A stretch of DNA of 64,000 bases from PWHG01 sp964406935 (GCA_964406935.1 CAYOTM010000002.1:3691-67690), one strand, 5' to 3'. Positions 50,909-59,678 are shown, counted from the first letter of the stretch. The notes: generated by a model not told the origin, from the sequence alone. Numbers and translations: made by a program.

Positions 50909-52840
50909 TTAACGTAATGAGCGGACAAAAGTAATCACTTCATCACCCGCCTGTAAACCACTAATAACTTCTACTAAGCCATCATCACCCCGTAAACCAG
51001 TTACTACTGGCACTTCCATTACTTGTTCGTTAACTAACAGTCTCACTATTCGCTGACCATCGTCTTGCTCAATTAAGGCTCGAGCGGGAATTTGTAAAAC
51101 ACTATCGCGACGAGCTGTCGTGATTTCAACGTTAGCAGTCATTCCTGATTTAATCTCGGAACGCAGTTCAATATTTTGGGCTAACCACTGTTCTAAGGAA
51201 ACAAATTCAATTTTTACTTTATAATAAACTACTCCTTGAATTAGGGTTTGGGCTGGTTCAATAAAATAAACCTGGCCAGTAAAGACTGTGTCTTCACCAA
51301 AAGCATCAAGAGTAATTCTTACTGGATCATTAATTTTTACTTTATTAATATCCGATTCAGAAATATCCACTTCAATTTCAAAAATATTATTTACTAACAC
51401 TGAAATTAAAGGCTTAACTCCCGGAGCAAATTGTTCACCAATTTGATAATTAACGGTCGTAATTACCCCATCTAGAGGTGAGATTAAAATATTATCATCA
51501 ATTTGTTTTTGAATGCTGGCAATATTAGCCTGCGCTTGGCTAACCTGAGCCTGAGCTAAACTAATGTCTTGGGGGCGAGCAGAAGCAGTCGTATTATTTA
51601 ATTGAGCTCGAGCAACGGAAACTGCTTGAGTGGCCGAATCAAGTCTAGCCTGAGCACTATTAATCTGTTGATCAGTAGATAAATTTAAACTATTTAATTG
51701 ATTGCGAGCCATTAAAATCGCATTATCTAAATTGACCTGAGCTTGACGTAAATTTTCCTCAGCACTTAAAACAGCCGTACTATAAGCGAGGCGAGCACTG
51801 CTAAAATTTTGATTAGCTAATTCAATTGCGCTAACAGCCGCATTAATCTGAGTAATTTGATTATTAATTAAAGTTTTATAATTATCTAATTTAACTTGAG
51901 TAAATTCAGAACTAGTAATTGTTGCCTCAAGCATAAAATAAGCATCAGACAAAACTTGGCGACTACGACTTAAAGCCACTAAACTAGCTTCACCGGCCGC
52001 CACCGCTGATTCTTCAATATTGTTGCTGTTAGCTAAGCTAATCGCCTCATCAGCTGCATCTAATAATTCTAGGGTTAATAATCGGCCATCACGAGTTTTT
52101 TGTAACCAAGTAGAATTTTTAGCACTTAAAACGTAACGAGCACTCTCATCAGTAAGTAAGGTATTAATATTGTCCATGGCAATTCGAGCAACTAAAATTT
52201 TATCACTAAAAGTAAATAGAGAAGAGCTTCGACTATTATCAATATTTTTTTGATTAGTGCTTTTTGTGTTACTGAGATTAGTTAAAGCTGTTGTCACTGC
52301 TTGTTCTTGAGGAGTAATATTATCAGGCAAATCTGACTCTAAATCAAATAAAGCATTTTTTGCTTGCGTTAAGCTTTCATTTACTGATTTTCTGGTTTTT
52401 TCTAAATCGTCTCTGGCTGCTTGCTCGGCACTAATTGCTTGCTCTAAACTACGTTGACTAATAGCCACTGTTTCGCGACTAGCTCCCGCTAAAACTTTAG
52501 ATAAATTAGCTTGGGTAATTTGTAGTCCCGCTTCAGCTTCAATCTTGCGCAGAAGTAAGGCGCTATTATCTAACTCCGCTAAAACATCACCAGCGGCTAC
52601 CGTATCACCGACTTGCACTTTAATGTCAGCCAACAAGCCAGCTCCTAAAAAATTTAAATTAACTTCTTTGACTGGTTTAACAGTTCCCGTTTCCATCACA
52701 GTTTGCACTAAGGGACCAGTACTAACGGTAACGGTGGTATATTCTTCTTTAGGTTTACGGCGATTATTAACCACAATTCCAGTAATCACGATAATGATAA
52801 GAAGACCAGAGGCTAACCACCAAATTTTCTTTTTAGACAT
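50909..52840 (-). CDS. MacA/HlyD-family efflux adaptor with an unusually long helical hairpin
   Basis: A 643-residue membrane-fusion-type protein. One N-terminal membrane helix (about 5-24, IWWLASGLLIIIVITGIVV), a lipoyl-like half (VGDTVAAGDVLAELDNSALL), then a Gln/Ala/Asn-rich coiled-coil hairpin of about 320 residues (about 95-415), the second lipoyl half (ILISPLDGVITTVNYQIGEQ), and beta-barrel parts. In Gram-negatives this protein reaches an outer membrane channel; Patescibacteria have a monoderm-like envelope, so it may instead cross the wall. First gene of the operon. Confidence 0.9.
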   Translation of the reverse strand: MSKKKIWWLASGLLIIIVITGIVVNNRRKPKEEYTTVTVSTGPLVQTVMETGTVKPVKEVNLNFLGAGLLADIKVQVGDTVAAGDVLAELDNSALLLRKIEAEAGLQITQANLSKVLAGASRETVAISQRSLEQAISAEQAARDDLEKTRKSVNESLTQAKNALFDLESDLPDNITPQEQAVTTALTNLSNTKSTNQKNIDNSRSSSLFTFSDKILVARIAMDNINTLLTDESARYVLSAKNSTWLQKTRDGRLLTLELLDAADEAISLANSNNIEESAVAAGEASLVALSRSRQVLSDAYFMLEATITSSEFTQVKLDNYKTLINNQITQINAAVSAIELANQNFSSARLAYSTAVLSAEENLRQAQVNLDNAILMARNQLNSLNLSTDQQINSAQARLDSATQAVSVARAQLNNTTASARPQDISLAQAQVSQAQANIASIQKQIDDNILISPLDGVITTVNYQIGEQFAPGVKPLISVLVNNIFEIEVDISESDINKVKINDPVRITLDAFGEDTVFTGQVYFIEPAQTLIQGVVYYKVKIEFVSLEQWLAQNIELRSEIKSGMTANVEITTARRDSVLQIPARALIEQDDGQRIVRLLVNEQVMEVPVVTGLRGDDGLVEVISGLQAGDEVITFVRSLR

Positions 52841-52892
52841 AAATTTAACAAAAAATAAATAAAAAAATCAATTAAGAATCTTAACTTATTAA

Positions 52893-52919
52893 TATTATAA
52901 CATAATTATTGATAAATCA
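52893..52919 (-). promoter_or_regulatory. Promoter of the MacAB-type operon
   Basis: Minus strand TTGATT (52914-52919), 15-bp spacer, TATAAT (52893-52898) preceded by TGT (extended -10). It diverges from the promoter at 52961. Confidence 0.6.
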
Positions 52920-52960
52920 AGATAAATTTAGAGATTTTTTGAGCCTATTTCTCTTAAATA

Positions 52961-52989
52961 TTGACAAAACTATTTAAATATGATATAAT
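52961..52989 (+). promoter_or_regulatory. Perfect consensus promoter of the 148-residue gene
   Basis: TTGACA (52961-52966), 17-bp spacer, TATAAT (52984-52989). This is an exact sigma-70 consensus, the strongest in the window. Confidence 0.9.
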
Positions 52990-53028
52990 GCTATGATAAT
53001 TAAAAATTAATTTATTGTACATTTAAAA

Positions 53029-53035
53029 AAGGAGG
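53029..53035 (+). promoter_or_regulatory. Full Shine-Dalgarno sequence
   Basis: AAGGAGG, 5 nt before the ATG at 53041. It is the only clear Shine-Dalgarno sequence I find upstream of a start in this window. Confidence 0.85.
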
Positions 53036-53040
53036 ACAAA

Positions 53041-53487
53041 ATGAAAGCAACGGAAGTTAACGCTAGCTTTAAAACATTGGGATTATTTGATTTAGTGGAA
53101 GTAAAATTCCCTGGAGAAAATGATCCCCATTTAAAATTTATTCGGGGGCACAAAATCAAAATAGGCCAAAATGGCCAAACAAAAGAAATCAACATTGCTC
53201 CTCACTGGAGACGGGGCGACCTATTTAATGGTAACTTTGTTACCCGCAAATTTTTTGTCGATTATAAACTACTCGGGAAAACTATTGTAGTCGACCAAGT
53301 AGAGGTGGTCGAAAAAACTGACCACGCCCGGGGTGATAAAAAGTCCATAATCCTGAATATTTTTCAGGAAAAACTTGGCCGCCAAAATAGAGAGGCTAAA
53401 TATTGCCTCAAAGTTGGTGCTCCCACTGGTCAATTCCCTATTTCGGGAACTGAAAATCGTTTTATCAAGCTCGAAGAGCTTGAATAA
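53041..53487 (+). CDS. Protein of unknown function, predicted very highly expressed
   Basis: A 148-residue soluble protein, no signal peptide, basic overall. It begins MKATEVNASFKTLGLFDLVE and is rich in beta-prone segments (LLGKTIVVDQVEVVEK, KSIILNIFQEKL) with several charged turns. I do not recognise a family. The signals around it are exceptional: exact consensus promoter, full Shine-Dalgarno and strong terminator. Codon use does not obviously differ from its neighbours. An abundant structural, nucleic-acid-binding or chaperone-like role is possible but unproven. Confidence 0.8.
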   Translation: MKATEVNASFKTLGLFDLVEVKFPGENDPHLKFIRGHKIKIGQNGQTKEINIAPHWRRGDLFNGNFVTRKFFVDYKLLGKTIVVDQVEVVEKTDHARGDKKSIILNIFQEKLGRQNREAKYCLKVGAPTGQFPISGTENRFIKLEELE

Positions 53488-53501
53488 AAAAACCAAAAAA
53501 T

Positions 53502-53540
53502 AAGACCGCTTCTCTAATTGAAACGGTCTTTTTTCTTTTA
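53502..53540 (+). terminator. Terminator after the 148-residue gene
   Basis: Stem AAGACCG-TTC / GAA-CGGTCTT with a short loop, then TTTTCTTTT. Confidence 0.88.
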
Positions 53541-53582
53541 TTTAAAAATTTTTATTTATATCTACTAATCTGACGATAAAAC

Positions 53583-53613
53583 AAAAAGATGTCTATAAAT
53601 AAATTATAGACAT
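53583..53613 (-). terminator. Terminator for the minus strand transcript
   Basis: Perfect 10-bp stem ATGTCTATAA / TTATAGACAT, then CTTTTTG on the minus strand. It ends either the small membrane protein mRNA or a separate short RNA. Confidence 0.7.
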
Positions 53614-53693
53614 GACCCTGGGTACTGCCGTTTAACTTGTTTCTTAAATTGTTACTAATCCTTTTAAACATAAAATAGCCGAAATTATCGTCT
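53584..53693 (-). ncRNA. Candidate small RNA or 3' UTR
   Basis: A TATGC-TAAAAT extended -10 (53700-53710) on the minus strand, 23 bp past a stop codon, is followed by about 105 nt without an open frame and then the terminator at 53583. This could be an independent small RNA; it could equally be the 3' UTR of the upstream gene. No known RNA family recognised. Confidence 0.3.
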
Positions 53694-53732
53694 AACTATA
53701 TTTTAGCATATTTTGCAAAAAATGCCCAATAT

Positions 53733-54080
53733 TTAGCGTTTACTTAAATATTTAAACACTAAAACTGACCAAGGAAGCATTAGCAGGCTAACAAATAAGC
53801 TAAAGGCTAAATAATTTTTAAAAATTAAAGAATCAGTAATAATTAGTGCCCAAATACTTAAAACCAATAAAATTAAACCAATAACTCCACCGATCACTGA
53901 GAAAATTTTTAAAGCTAGTTTATATTTTTTCTTATCACTTAAAGAAAAAAAGGAAATAATCCCCCAAACAACAAAAAAAATGCTAAACAAAATACTCCAC
54001 CAAGAAAGATTGAGCACCACAAAAGTGCTTAAACCAAAAATTACTCCTAAAATGGAAAAGAATTGTAAGGCTAAACGCAT
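53733..54080 (-). CDS. Small multi-pass membrane protein of unknown function
   Basis: A 115-residue hydrophobic protein with about four membrane helices (about 5-23, 27-46, 58-82, 88-108) and short basic loops (DKKKYK). No family recognised. It has a TATGC-type promoter at 54114-54124 and a hairpin in its leader (ATAGTTA / TAACTAT). Confidence 0.6.
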   Translation of the reverse strand: MRLALQFFSILGVIFGLSTFVVLNLSWWSILFSIFFVVWGIISFFSLSDKKKYKLALKIFSVIGGVIGLILLVLSIWALIITDSLIFKNYLAFSLFVSLLMLPWSVLVFKYLSKR

Positions 54081-54113
54081 AAATTGATAGTTAAGCTAAA
54101 GCTAACTATTAAT

Positions 54114-54124
54114 ATTTTAGCATA
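54114..54124 (-). promoter_or_regulatory. Extended -10 promoter of the small membrane protein
   Basis: Minus strand TATGC followed by TAAAAT (54114-54119), identical to the element at 21333-21343. Confidence 0.5.
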
Positions 54125-54146
54125 TTTAGGAATAATTCCCAAATAA

Positions 54147-55412
54147 TTAAGCGGTTTTTGGTAGATGACGACGAAGAACGCTCAAGGTGGGCACAGGATA
54201 GTTAGTCTCTAAAATTATTTGTTGACCGCCACCGCCACCATGAGCTTCAACAATATTTTTTCCAGTGTCAGCTAATTTCATCGCAGTGAGCTTAAAGGCC
54301 TTAACTTGATAAGGAGGCAGAACTAACTCTAAGCGATCACCTACTTTTAAAGTATTATGTACTTGGAGAGTCGAGATAAAATTATTTGTTCCCTGCTTCT
54401 GACAATTTAGTACTTGACCACAAAATTCCCAAGCCGGAAGAATTTTACTATTAGTTAAATTTTGTAAATTAGTGTTACCAGCAAACATAAAGCCCTCGGT
54501 AAAACCGCGATGAACTAACTTACTAGCTAGCTCGTGATATAAAAAATTTAACTGCGTGGTTTTCTCGGCTACCGACTTAGCAGAAAAAATTAAATCAATT
54601 GCTTGGCGATAAGCGCCAACAACATTAGCTAAATAATAAACACTCTTGGCTCGGCCTTCAATTTTTAAAGCGCTGACCCCAATTTTAATAATTTCTGGTA
54701 AACGTTTTAGGAGACAAAGGTCTAAAGAGTTTAATAAATATGAACCATGATTATCTTGACCAATAGTTAGGGGCTGGTCAGATCCCTTGGCGGTAATTTC
54801 ATATTCAAACCGACAAGGCTGAACACAATCTCCTAAATTAGCGTTGCGACCAGTCGTTAGAGCTGACAGAAAACAGCGACCGGAGTAGGCCATGCACAAA
54901 GCGCCATGAACAAATGTTTCAATTTCCAGCTGGGGATTTTTTTTGATAATTTCAGCCACTGACTTCAGTGGTAATTCGCGTGATAAAATAATCCGCTTGA
55001 AACCCTGAGCCTGCCAAAACTTAGCCGCCTGCCAATTAGTACAGTTAGCTTGCGTGCTTAAACTAATTTTAGCTTGAGGCCAAACTGTCTTAACTACCTT
55101 TAAAACTCCTGGATCAGAAATAAATAAGGCATCCGGACCAATGGCGCGTAATTTTTTAACGTGACTGGCTAATTTAGCCAGATGCTGATTATGAGCAAAA
55201 ATATTTAAAGTAACATAAGCTTTTTTCTTGGCTTGATGAGTAATTTTTACCGCTTCTTTTAAGCTCGCCCAAGTAAAGTCATTAATCCGTACTCGCAAGG
55301 AAAAATCAGGTAAACCAAAATAAACCGCATCAGCCCCAAAGGCTAAAGCGGTTTTTAATTTTTCTAAATCACCAGCCGGTGCTAAGAGTTCTGGTTTTTT
55401 TAAATTAGACAT
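54147..55412 (-). CDS. Peptidase U32 family protein (TrhP/RlhA-type RNA hydroxylation)
   Basis: A 421-residue protein starting with KPELLAPAGDLEKLKTAL. It contains the U32 signature ETFVHGALCMAYSGRCFLSA and GDCVQPCRFEYE with conserved cysteines. Family members once called collagenases are now known to include TrhP, which hydroxylates U34 of tRNA, and RlhA, acting on 23S rRNA. The C-terminal beta barrel (about 320-420) is present. An RNA-modifying role is the best inference. Confidence 0.9.
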   Translation of the reverse strand: MSNLKKPELLAPAGDLEKLKTALAFGADAVYFGLPDFSLRVRINDFTWASLKEAVKITHQAKKKAYVTLNIFAHNQHLAKLASHVKKLRAIGPDALFISDPGVLKVVKTVWPQAKISLSTQANCTNWQAAKFWQAQGFKRIILSRELPLKSVAEIIKKNPQLEIETFVHGALCMAYSGRCFLSALTTGRNANLGDCVQPCRFEYEITAKGSDQPLTIGQDNHGSYLLNSLDLCLLKRLPEIIKIGVSALKIEGRAKSVYYLANVVGAYRQAIDLIFSAKSVAEKTTQLNFLYHELASKLVHRGFTEGFMFAGNTNLQNLTNSKILPAWEFCGQVLNCQKQGTNNFISTLQVHNTLKVGDRLELVLPPYQVKAFKLTAMKLADTGKNIVEAHGGGGGQQIILETNYPVPTLSVLRRHLPKTA

Positions 55413-55421
55413 AAAAATAAA

Positions 55422-55817
55422 CTACCAATTTAAATAAGTAATCGTTAATTGCAAGGCGGTGGCATAAGCCCCCCACAGAACATAAGGAATATTCAGATAA
55501 ACTACCAACGGGAAATGAGGCCAAATAATAATTAAGGCCCAGATTAAAGTGCCGAGCACTAAAACGATATCAATTGAGGCAAGTAAATTATTCCCTAGGC
55601 CAAACTGAAAATAAGTAAATAAAAAATTAAAAACTAGGTTGAGAATAAAAGGTAGGGCCAGCCACCAGGAAAGTTTACCGCTAATCGCTTGATAAATTAC
55701 CCAACCAAAAGTTAGAAAAATAATTAAATACAAAACACTCCAAACCGGACCAAAGAGCCAAGCAGGTGGCGCCCAAGCCGGTTTAATAAAATTAGCGTAC
55801 TGGCTAGCTGATTCCAT
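55422..55817 (-). CDS. tspO: TspO/MBR-family membrane protein, short N-terminus
   Basis: A 131-residue TspO protein: KPAWAPPAWLFGPVWSVLYLII, WWLALPFILNLVFNFLFTYFQFG and PYVLWGAYATALQLTI are family hallmarks. TspO binds porphyrins and affects stress responses. Usual members have about 155 residues and five helices; the first helix is absent here. A 40-residue single-helix protein encoded 11 bp upstream may supply it. Confidence 0.9.
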   Translation of the reverse strand: MESASQYANFIKPAWAPPAWLFGPVWSVLYLIIFLTFGWVIYQAISGKLSWWLALPFILNLVFNFLFTYFQFGLGNNLLASIDIVLVLGTLIWALIIIWPHFPLVVYLNIPYVLWGAYATALQLTITYLNW

Positions 55818-55828
55818 AAATTTATTAT

Positions 55829-55951
55829 TTAAGACTTTTTATTCTTGTCAGCTAAACTCAGTAAAAAGATAAAAATTCCTAAACAAATTAAAAATAGGCC
55901 GACTCCTAAGGGAGAGCCCCAGGCAATGGGTGATAAAAGTGAATTCATCAT
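55829..55951 (-). CDS. 40-residue single-pass membrane protein
   Basis: A short gene directly before tspO (11 bp). Two Met codons start it (55951 or 55948). It has a polar N-terminus (NSLLSPIAWGSP), one strong membrane helix (about 14-33, LGVGLFLICLGIFIFLLSL) and a charged tail (ADKNKKS). No homologue recognised. A TG-A-TAAAAT promoter-like element lies upstream near 55980. Its place, and the missing first helix of TspO, suggest a functional link. Confidence 0.6.
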   Translation of the reverse strand: MMNSLLSPIAWGSPLGVGLFLICLGIFIFLLSLADKNKKS

Positions 55952-56007
55952 AAAAATTAAAATTAAAATTAATATTTTTATTTTATCACTTTATGAGTTA
56001 ATAAACA

Positions 56008-56040
56008 AATAAAAATAAGGCGAAAGAATCGCCTTATTTT
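56008..56040. terminator. Terminator after the large surface protein gene
   Basis: Stem AAAATAAGGCGA / TCGCCTTATTTT with a short loop; A/T runs on both sides. Confidence 0.88.
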
Positions 56041-56059
56041 CTATAAATATTTTATCGAT

Positions 56060-59000
56060 TTAATCAATTTCACCAACTAATAATTGATTTAAATTAGCAT
56101 TGGAAATTCCTAGAGATAATCCTTTCATGATTGAAAGGGCATCGGCTGGACGACCAAGAAAATATCGTTGATTGTTTTCTGGACTGACATACCAGGCTTC
56201 ACCACGACCTTCAACTTGTAAAAAAATCTTACCAGCCTGGGCTTTAGCAAAGTTAAAGTCATAATTAAGGCGACCTATTCCTAGAGGGGTATAGCCATTA
56301 AATAATTCCGTATAATCATCATAACCGTCACCATCACTATCTTGATTTTTTAAATTAGTATTAAGGGCAATTTCTAAATTATCAGGCAAGCCGTCGCTAT
56401 CGCTATCTAAGCCGGATAAAAACCTGAGGGAAACTGGAATTTTAGCTAAATTGATATTAGTAATGCCAATACCCTTCTTGCGCATAATTGCAAAGGCATC
56501 ATCTGGCCGACCAAGGTAGTATCGCATTTGACTCAAAGGATCAAAATACCAAGCTTGGCCATTATTTTCTACTTGTAATAAAATTTGACCCGCTAAGCGT
56601 TGGCTTAAATCTAAATTTTGATTAGTAAAACTATTTCGAGCTTCTTGAGTAATCGCCTTACTGTCTATAACTGGCAATTCTAAAATAGGTGGACTAATTA
56701 TTTGATCTCTTAAGACTGAGGTAATCGTCAACTCAGTACGATTAACTAGCAAGTCAGTAAATTTAACTTCAATATCTTTAATGTTGTCACCATCCAAATC
56801 AACTAAGACGCTTTCACCTGAAGCCAATTGAAAAGTTTGGGGCTCTGATTTAATAGTTAGATTAATTAACTGACTATTTAAATCTAAATTATTAATCACT
56901 AGCCAGTGATCAGATAAATTATTAGTGGTGCTAATCGGAGTAGAAAAGCTAGCTTGTGAACCGACATAAGAAAGATAATTGACACCGCCACTATCGACTT
57001 CTCCTAAGCTGCCGAGACTGTTCATCGGCACAGTGACATCTGTCTGGCCATCGCCAATTGCTGGAGGCGGCGGCGTAGAGCTGGAGCTAGAACTAGGAGT
57101 GGGATCAGGGCTGCTACTACTTATCAAATTAAATTCAGCGGTCACGGTGATATCAGCGGTGACATTAGTATCGGTTCGACTAGCAGTTAAAACACCATCT
57201 GACCAAGAGGTAAAAGTATAGCCAGTGTTAGGAACGGCAGTCACTGTAGTACCGTCTTGTCCCTCTAAAATAGTTTGGGAAGTTTCACCTGTTATTGAGC
57301 CATTTTCACCGGCAGTATAAGTTAAAGAAACTAAATCATCTCGCACACAACGAACATTCATACCATTAGCTCGAACGCTCGAAGAAACTTCAGCAAAATC
57401 ATTATCAAATGACAAAGCAACGCTATAAACATTATCAACAGAGGAGCTCCAAAATGCACCAGGGCAGTCACCAATGCAAGTCTGAAGTAGGCCAGAAAGA
57501 GCAGTACGCAAACTAGAAATAGGTAATTTAAGGGGAGAAGCGAAGGCACCAACGGAGTTTTGAGTACTCCAATCATTCATTTCATTGGTCAGCTCAGCGC
57601 CAGTAGGCAGACGAAAGCCAAGGGGACAGGGATTATTAATACCAAAAACCCCTTGCCAGAGATTACTATTTTGAGGATTACGCCAATCAAATGGATCAAC
57701 GCCGATAACAATAAAATCTCCATGACCAGGATAATCATAATCGCTTAAAATAGATGTTCCATCACTACCAAGTATCTGATGACCATCAAGCCCTCTTCCC
57801 CATTGATAATAGTCTCCATAGCAATCAGAATCGGTTGAAGAAGTGCAAACTTGAGAGGCACCCAAATTTCTATCAAGCCAACAAAGACCATCTTTCATAA
57901 TTGTGCCGTAAGTCAAACCATTGTGAATAATTGTTGCCTCTCCGCAAACTATAGCAGAAATTGTATTATCAATAACAACATAAGAAGAATTAGTGGTGTC
58001 ATTATAAATTTGATTTAAATTACTAGCACTAATTTCAAAAGAAACTGACCCATTATCATCGGCGGCTTGAACAACATAAGTAACGGTAAAATTATTAGTA
58101 CTAGAAGCAATATTAACCCGTCCACTATCAATTTGTGTGCCCCCCGAATAAATATTAACAACTGGATCAATTTCTCCACTAGATTGAAAGGTTAAAGTAA
58201 CCACATCTCCAGCTTTAGCTAAAGTAGTACTGGCATTGTTAGAGGCAAGATTAATATTACTTAAAGAATAAAGAGTTGCTGCTTGATCAATCGTAAAATT
58301 ACCCCCCAAAAAGAAGTCCGTACTTAAAGGATCAGTGAGAATATCTTCAGTAATTACTCCCTTTAAACTGTATTGACCATTAGGCAAGTCAGTGATATCC
58401 CAACTAAAACTAGTGGTAGTTGTTGCCGTTGCTAAAGTGCTGGTAGCTACCCCCTCTGAATCTAATAAATGAATATCATATAATAAGGGATCATTATTCG
58501 GATCAGTCGCCGGGTTCCAGGAAATTTCAATTGGTCCGGCACTGTAAACATTACCAATTATAGGAGATATAAATGAAGTAGAGTTCGGGGCTAAATTAAT
58601 TAAAGGAGTAAAATAAATTAATTCTGAACTAGTAGCCACTGAACTATCATTATAAGTAGCTGTTACTACCGCCTGAACACCATCTCTAACTGTTAAATTA
58701 TTATCAGTTAAAGTTCGAGCAATATGAATATGGGCGTCGGGGCAGCCAGTTTGCAGGCTAGTTGACCAATTGGCTTGACTGCCCTGATACCAATAGCCGC
58801 TAGCTTCCGCATCACAAATAGTGTGATAACGAATACTCCAGCCACGATTATTATTAGGAGAATTATTGTAAAGAATTACCCAAAAATCATCACTAACATC
58901 TAAACCAGCCACTTTACCGGTTGAGTCAGTCGATAGAGCGACTAAATAATGAGACGAGTTGCTAGTATGAGTATGATGAACATTCTGACTTCGATTAATA

Positions 59001-59608
59001 GTCCCGACTAAAGACACATCAGGACTGCTACGCCAATCAGTATTAAAAAAACTGATATCTTTATTTTTAGCTACTAAATAAACTTGCAAATCAGCCGAAT
59101 TATTGATTGCCTGAGGAATAGTATTAAATTCAATAAAAAAACTCATTCCATCGACCATTTCAAAGGGGTTGTTAAATTTTAATATTTGATAATTATTACG
59201 ATTAAAAGTTCTATCTTCTGGAGCATAATACCAGGTAATATCAGAGGGGACAAAAAATATTTCTGGATAAATATCATCAGGAAAAATATTAGTGCTTTCC
59301 CAGAGGTCACCACTGACGTTGATCATACTTTTAGTTCTAGCATCGGAATCACAGCGCCCATCAACAAAAAAATTCCAACAAGTAGTCGTATTGGTAACAT
59401 TGCCATTAATACTAGAAATATCAACACTGACTGACTCTGGATTATCAGAGATATTGGCTTTAATTTTATAAGGAGCGAATCGAGAAATATTTAAAGAAGG
59501 ATCAAGAATAATGCTTAAAATATTGGCTTGAGTGGTGAAAACGAAAGCAGTTAGGGCAAAACCGAGAACCAGGCCGCTAATTAATAAAAAATTATATTTA
59601 TTTTTCAT
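56060..59608 (-). CDS. Large modular surface protein (FISUMP, bacterial repeat, TSP3 and C-terminal repeat modules)
   Basis: An 1182-residue exported protein. Signal peptide (1-30, LLISGLVLGFALTAFVFTTQ). Unknown beta-rich N-terminal domain (35-340), a fibronectin-III-like domain (about 345-435), a Cys-rich FISUMP-like domain (about 550-770: GLTYGTIMKDGLCWLDRNLG, YQWGRG, CPLGFRLPTGAEL, AFWSSS, NVRCVRD), an InlB/bacterial-repeat domain (about 775-840: AVPNTGYTFTSWSDG), a Ser/Pro linker, then a calcium-type TSP3 stretch (DSDSDGLPDNLE, DSDGDGYDDYTE) between two ~50-residue AWYV/RYYLGRP modules at the C-terminus. Likely an adhesin or wall-bound surface protein. Confidence 0.85.
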   Translation of the reverse strand: MKNKYNFLLISGLVLGFALTAFVFTTQANILSIILDPSLNISRFAPYKIKANISDNPESVSVDISSINGNVTNTTTCWNFFVDGRCDSDARTKSMINVSGDLWESTNIFPDDIYPEIFFVPSDITWYYAPEDRTFNRNNYQILKFNNPFEMVDGMSFFIEFNTIPQAINNSADLQVYLVAKNKDISFFNTDWRSSPDVSLVGTINRSQNVHHTHTSNSSHYLVALSTDSTGKVAGLDVSDDFWVILYNNSPNNNRGWSIRYHTICDAEASGYWYQGSQANWSTSLQTGCPDAHIHIARTLTDNNLTVRDGVQAVVTATYNDSSVATSSELIYFTPLINLAPNSTSFISPIIGNVYSAGPIEISWNPATDPNNDPLLYDIHLLDSEGVATSTLATATTTTSFSWDITDLPNGQYSLKGVITEDILTDPLSTDFFLGGNFTIDQAATLYSLSNINLASNNASTTLAKAGDVVTLTFQSSGEIDPVVNIYSGGTQIDSGRVNIASSTNNFTVTYVVQAADDNGSVSFEISASNLNQIYNDTTNSSYVVIDNTISAIVCGEATIIHNGLTYGTIMKDGLCWLDRNLGASQVCTSSTDSDCYGDYYQWGRGLDGHQILGSDGTSILSDYDYPGHGDFIVIGVDPFDWRNPQNSNLWQGVFGINNPCPLGFRLPTGAELTNEMNDWSTQNSVGAFASPLKLPISSLRTALSGLLQTCIGDCPGAFWSSSVDNVYSVALSFDNDFAEVSSSVRANGMNVRCVRDDLVSLTYTAGENGSITGETSQTILEGQDGTTVTAVPNTGYTFTSWSDGVLTASRTDTNVTADITVTAEFNLISSSSPDPTPSSSSSSTPPPPAIGDGQTDVTVPMNSLGSLGEVDSGGVNYLSYVGSQASFSTPISTTNNLSDHWLVINNLDLNSQLINLTIKSEPQTFQLASGESVLVDLDGDNIKDIEVKFTDLLVNRTELTITSVLRDQIISPPILELPVIDSKAITQEARNSFTNQNLDLSQRLAGQILLQVENNGQAWYFDPLSQMRYYLGRPDDAFAIMRKKGIGITNINLAKIPVSLRFLSGLDSDSDGLPDNLEIALNTNLKNQDSDGDGYDDYTELFNGYTPLGIGRLNYDFNFAKAQAGKIFLQVEGRGEAWYVSPENNQRYFLGRPADALSIMKGLSLGISNANLNQLLVGEID

Positions 59609-59678
59609 AAATTATAAAAAACAGAAAAATATCCCATCAAGGACTTTTTCAAATTATTTTAAAATTAAATTTAACAAA

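Noticed and set aside
53269..53496. 75-residue minus-strand frame overlapping the 148-residue gene.
   Set aside because: Antisense to a gene with exact promoter, Shine-Dalgarno and terminator; no signals of its own.
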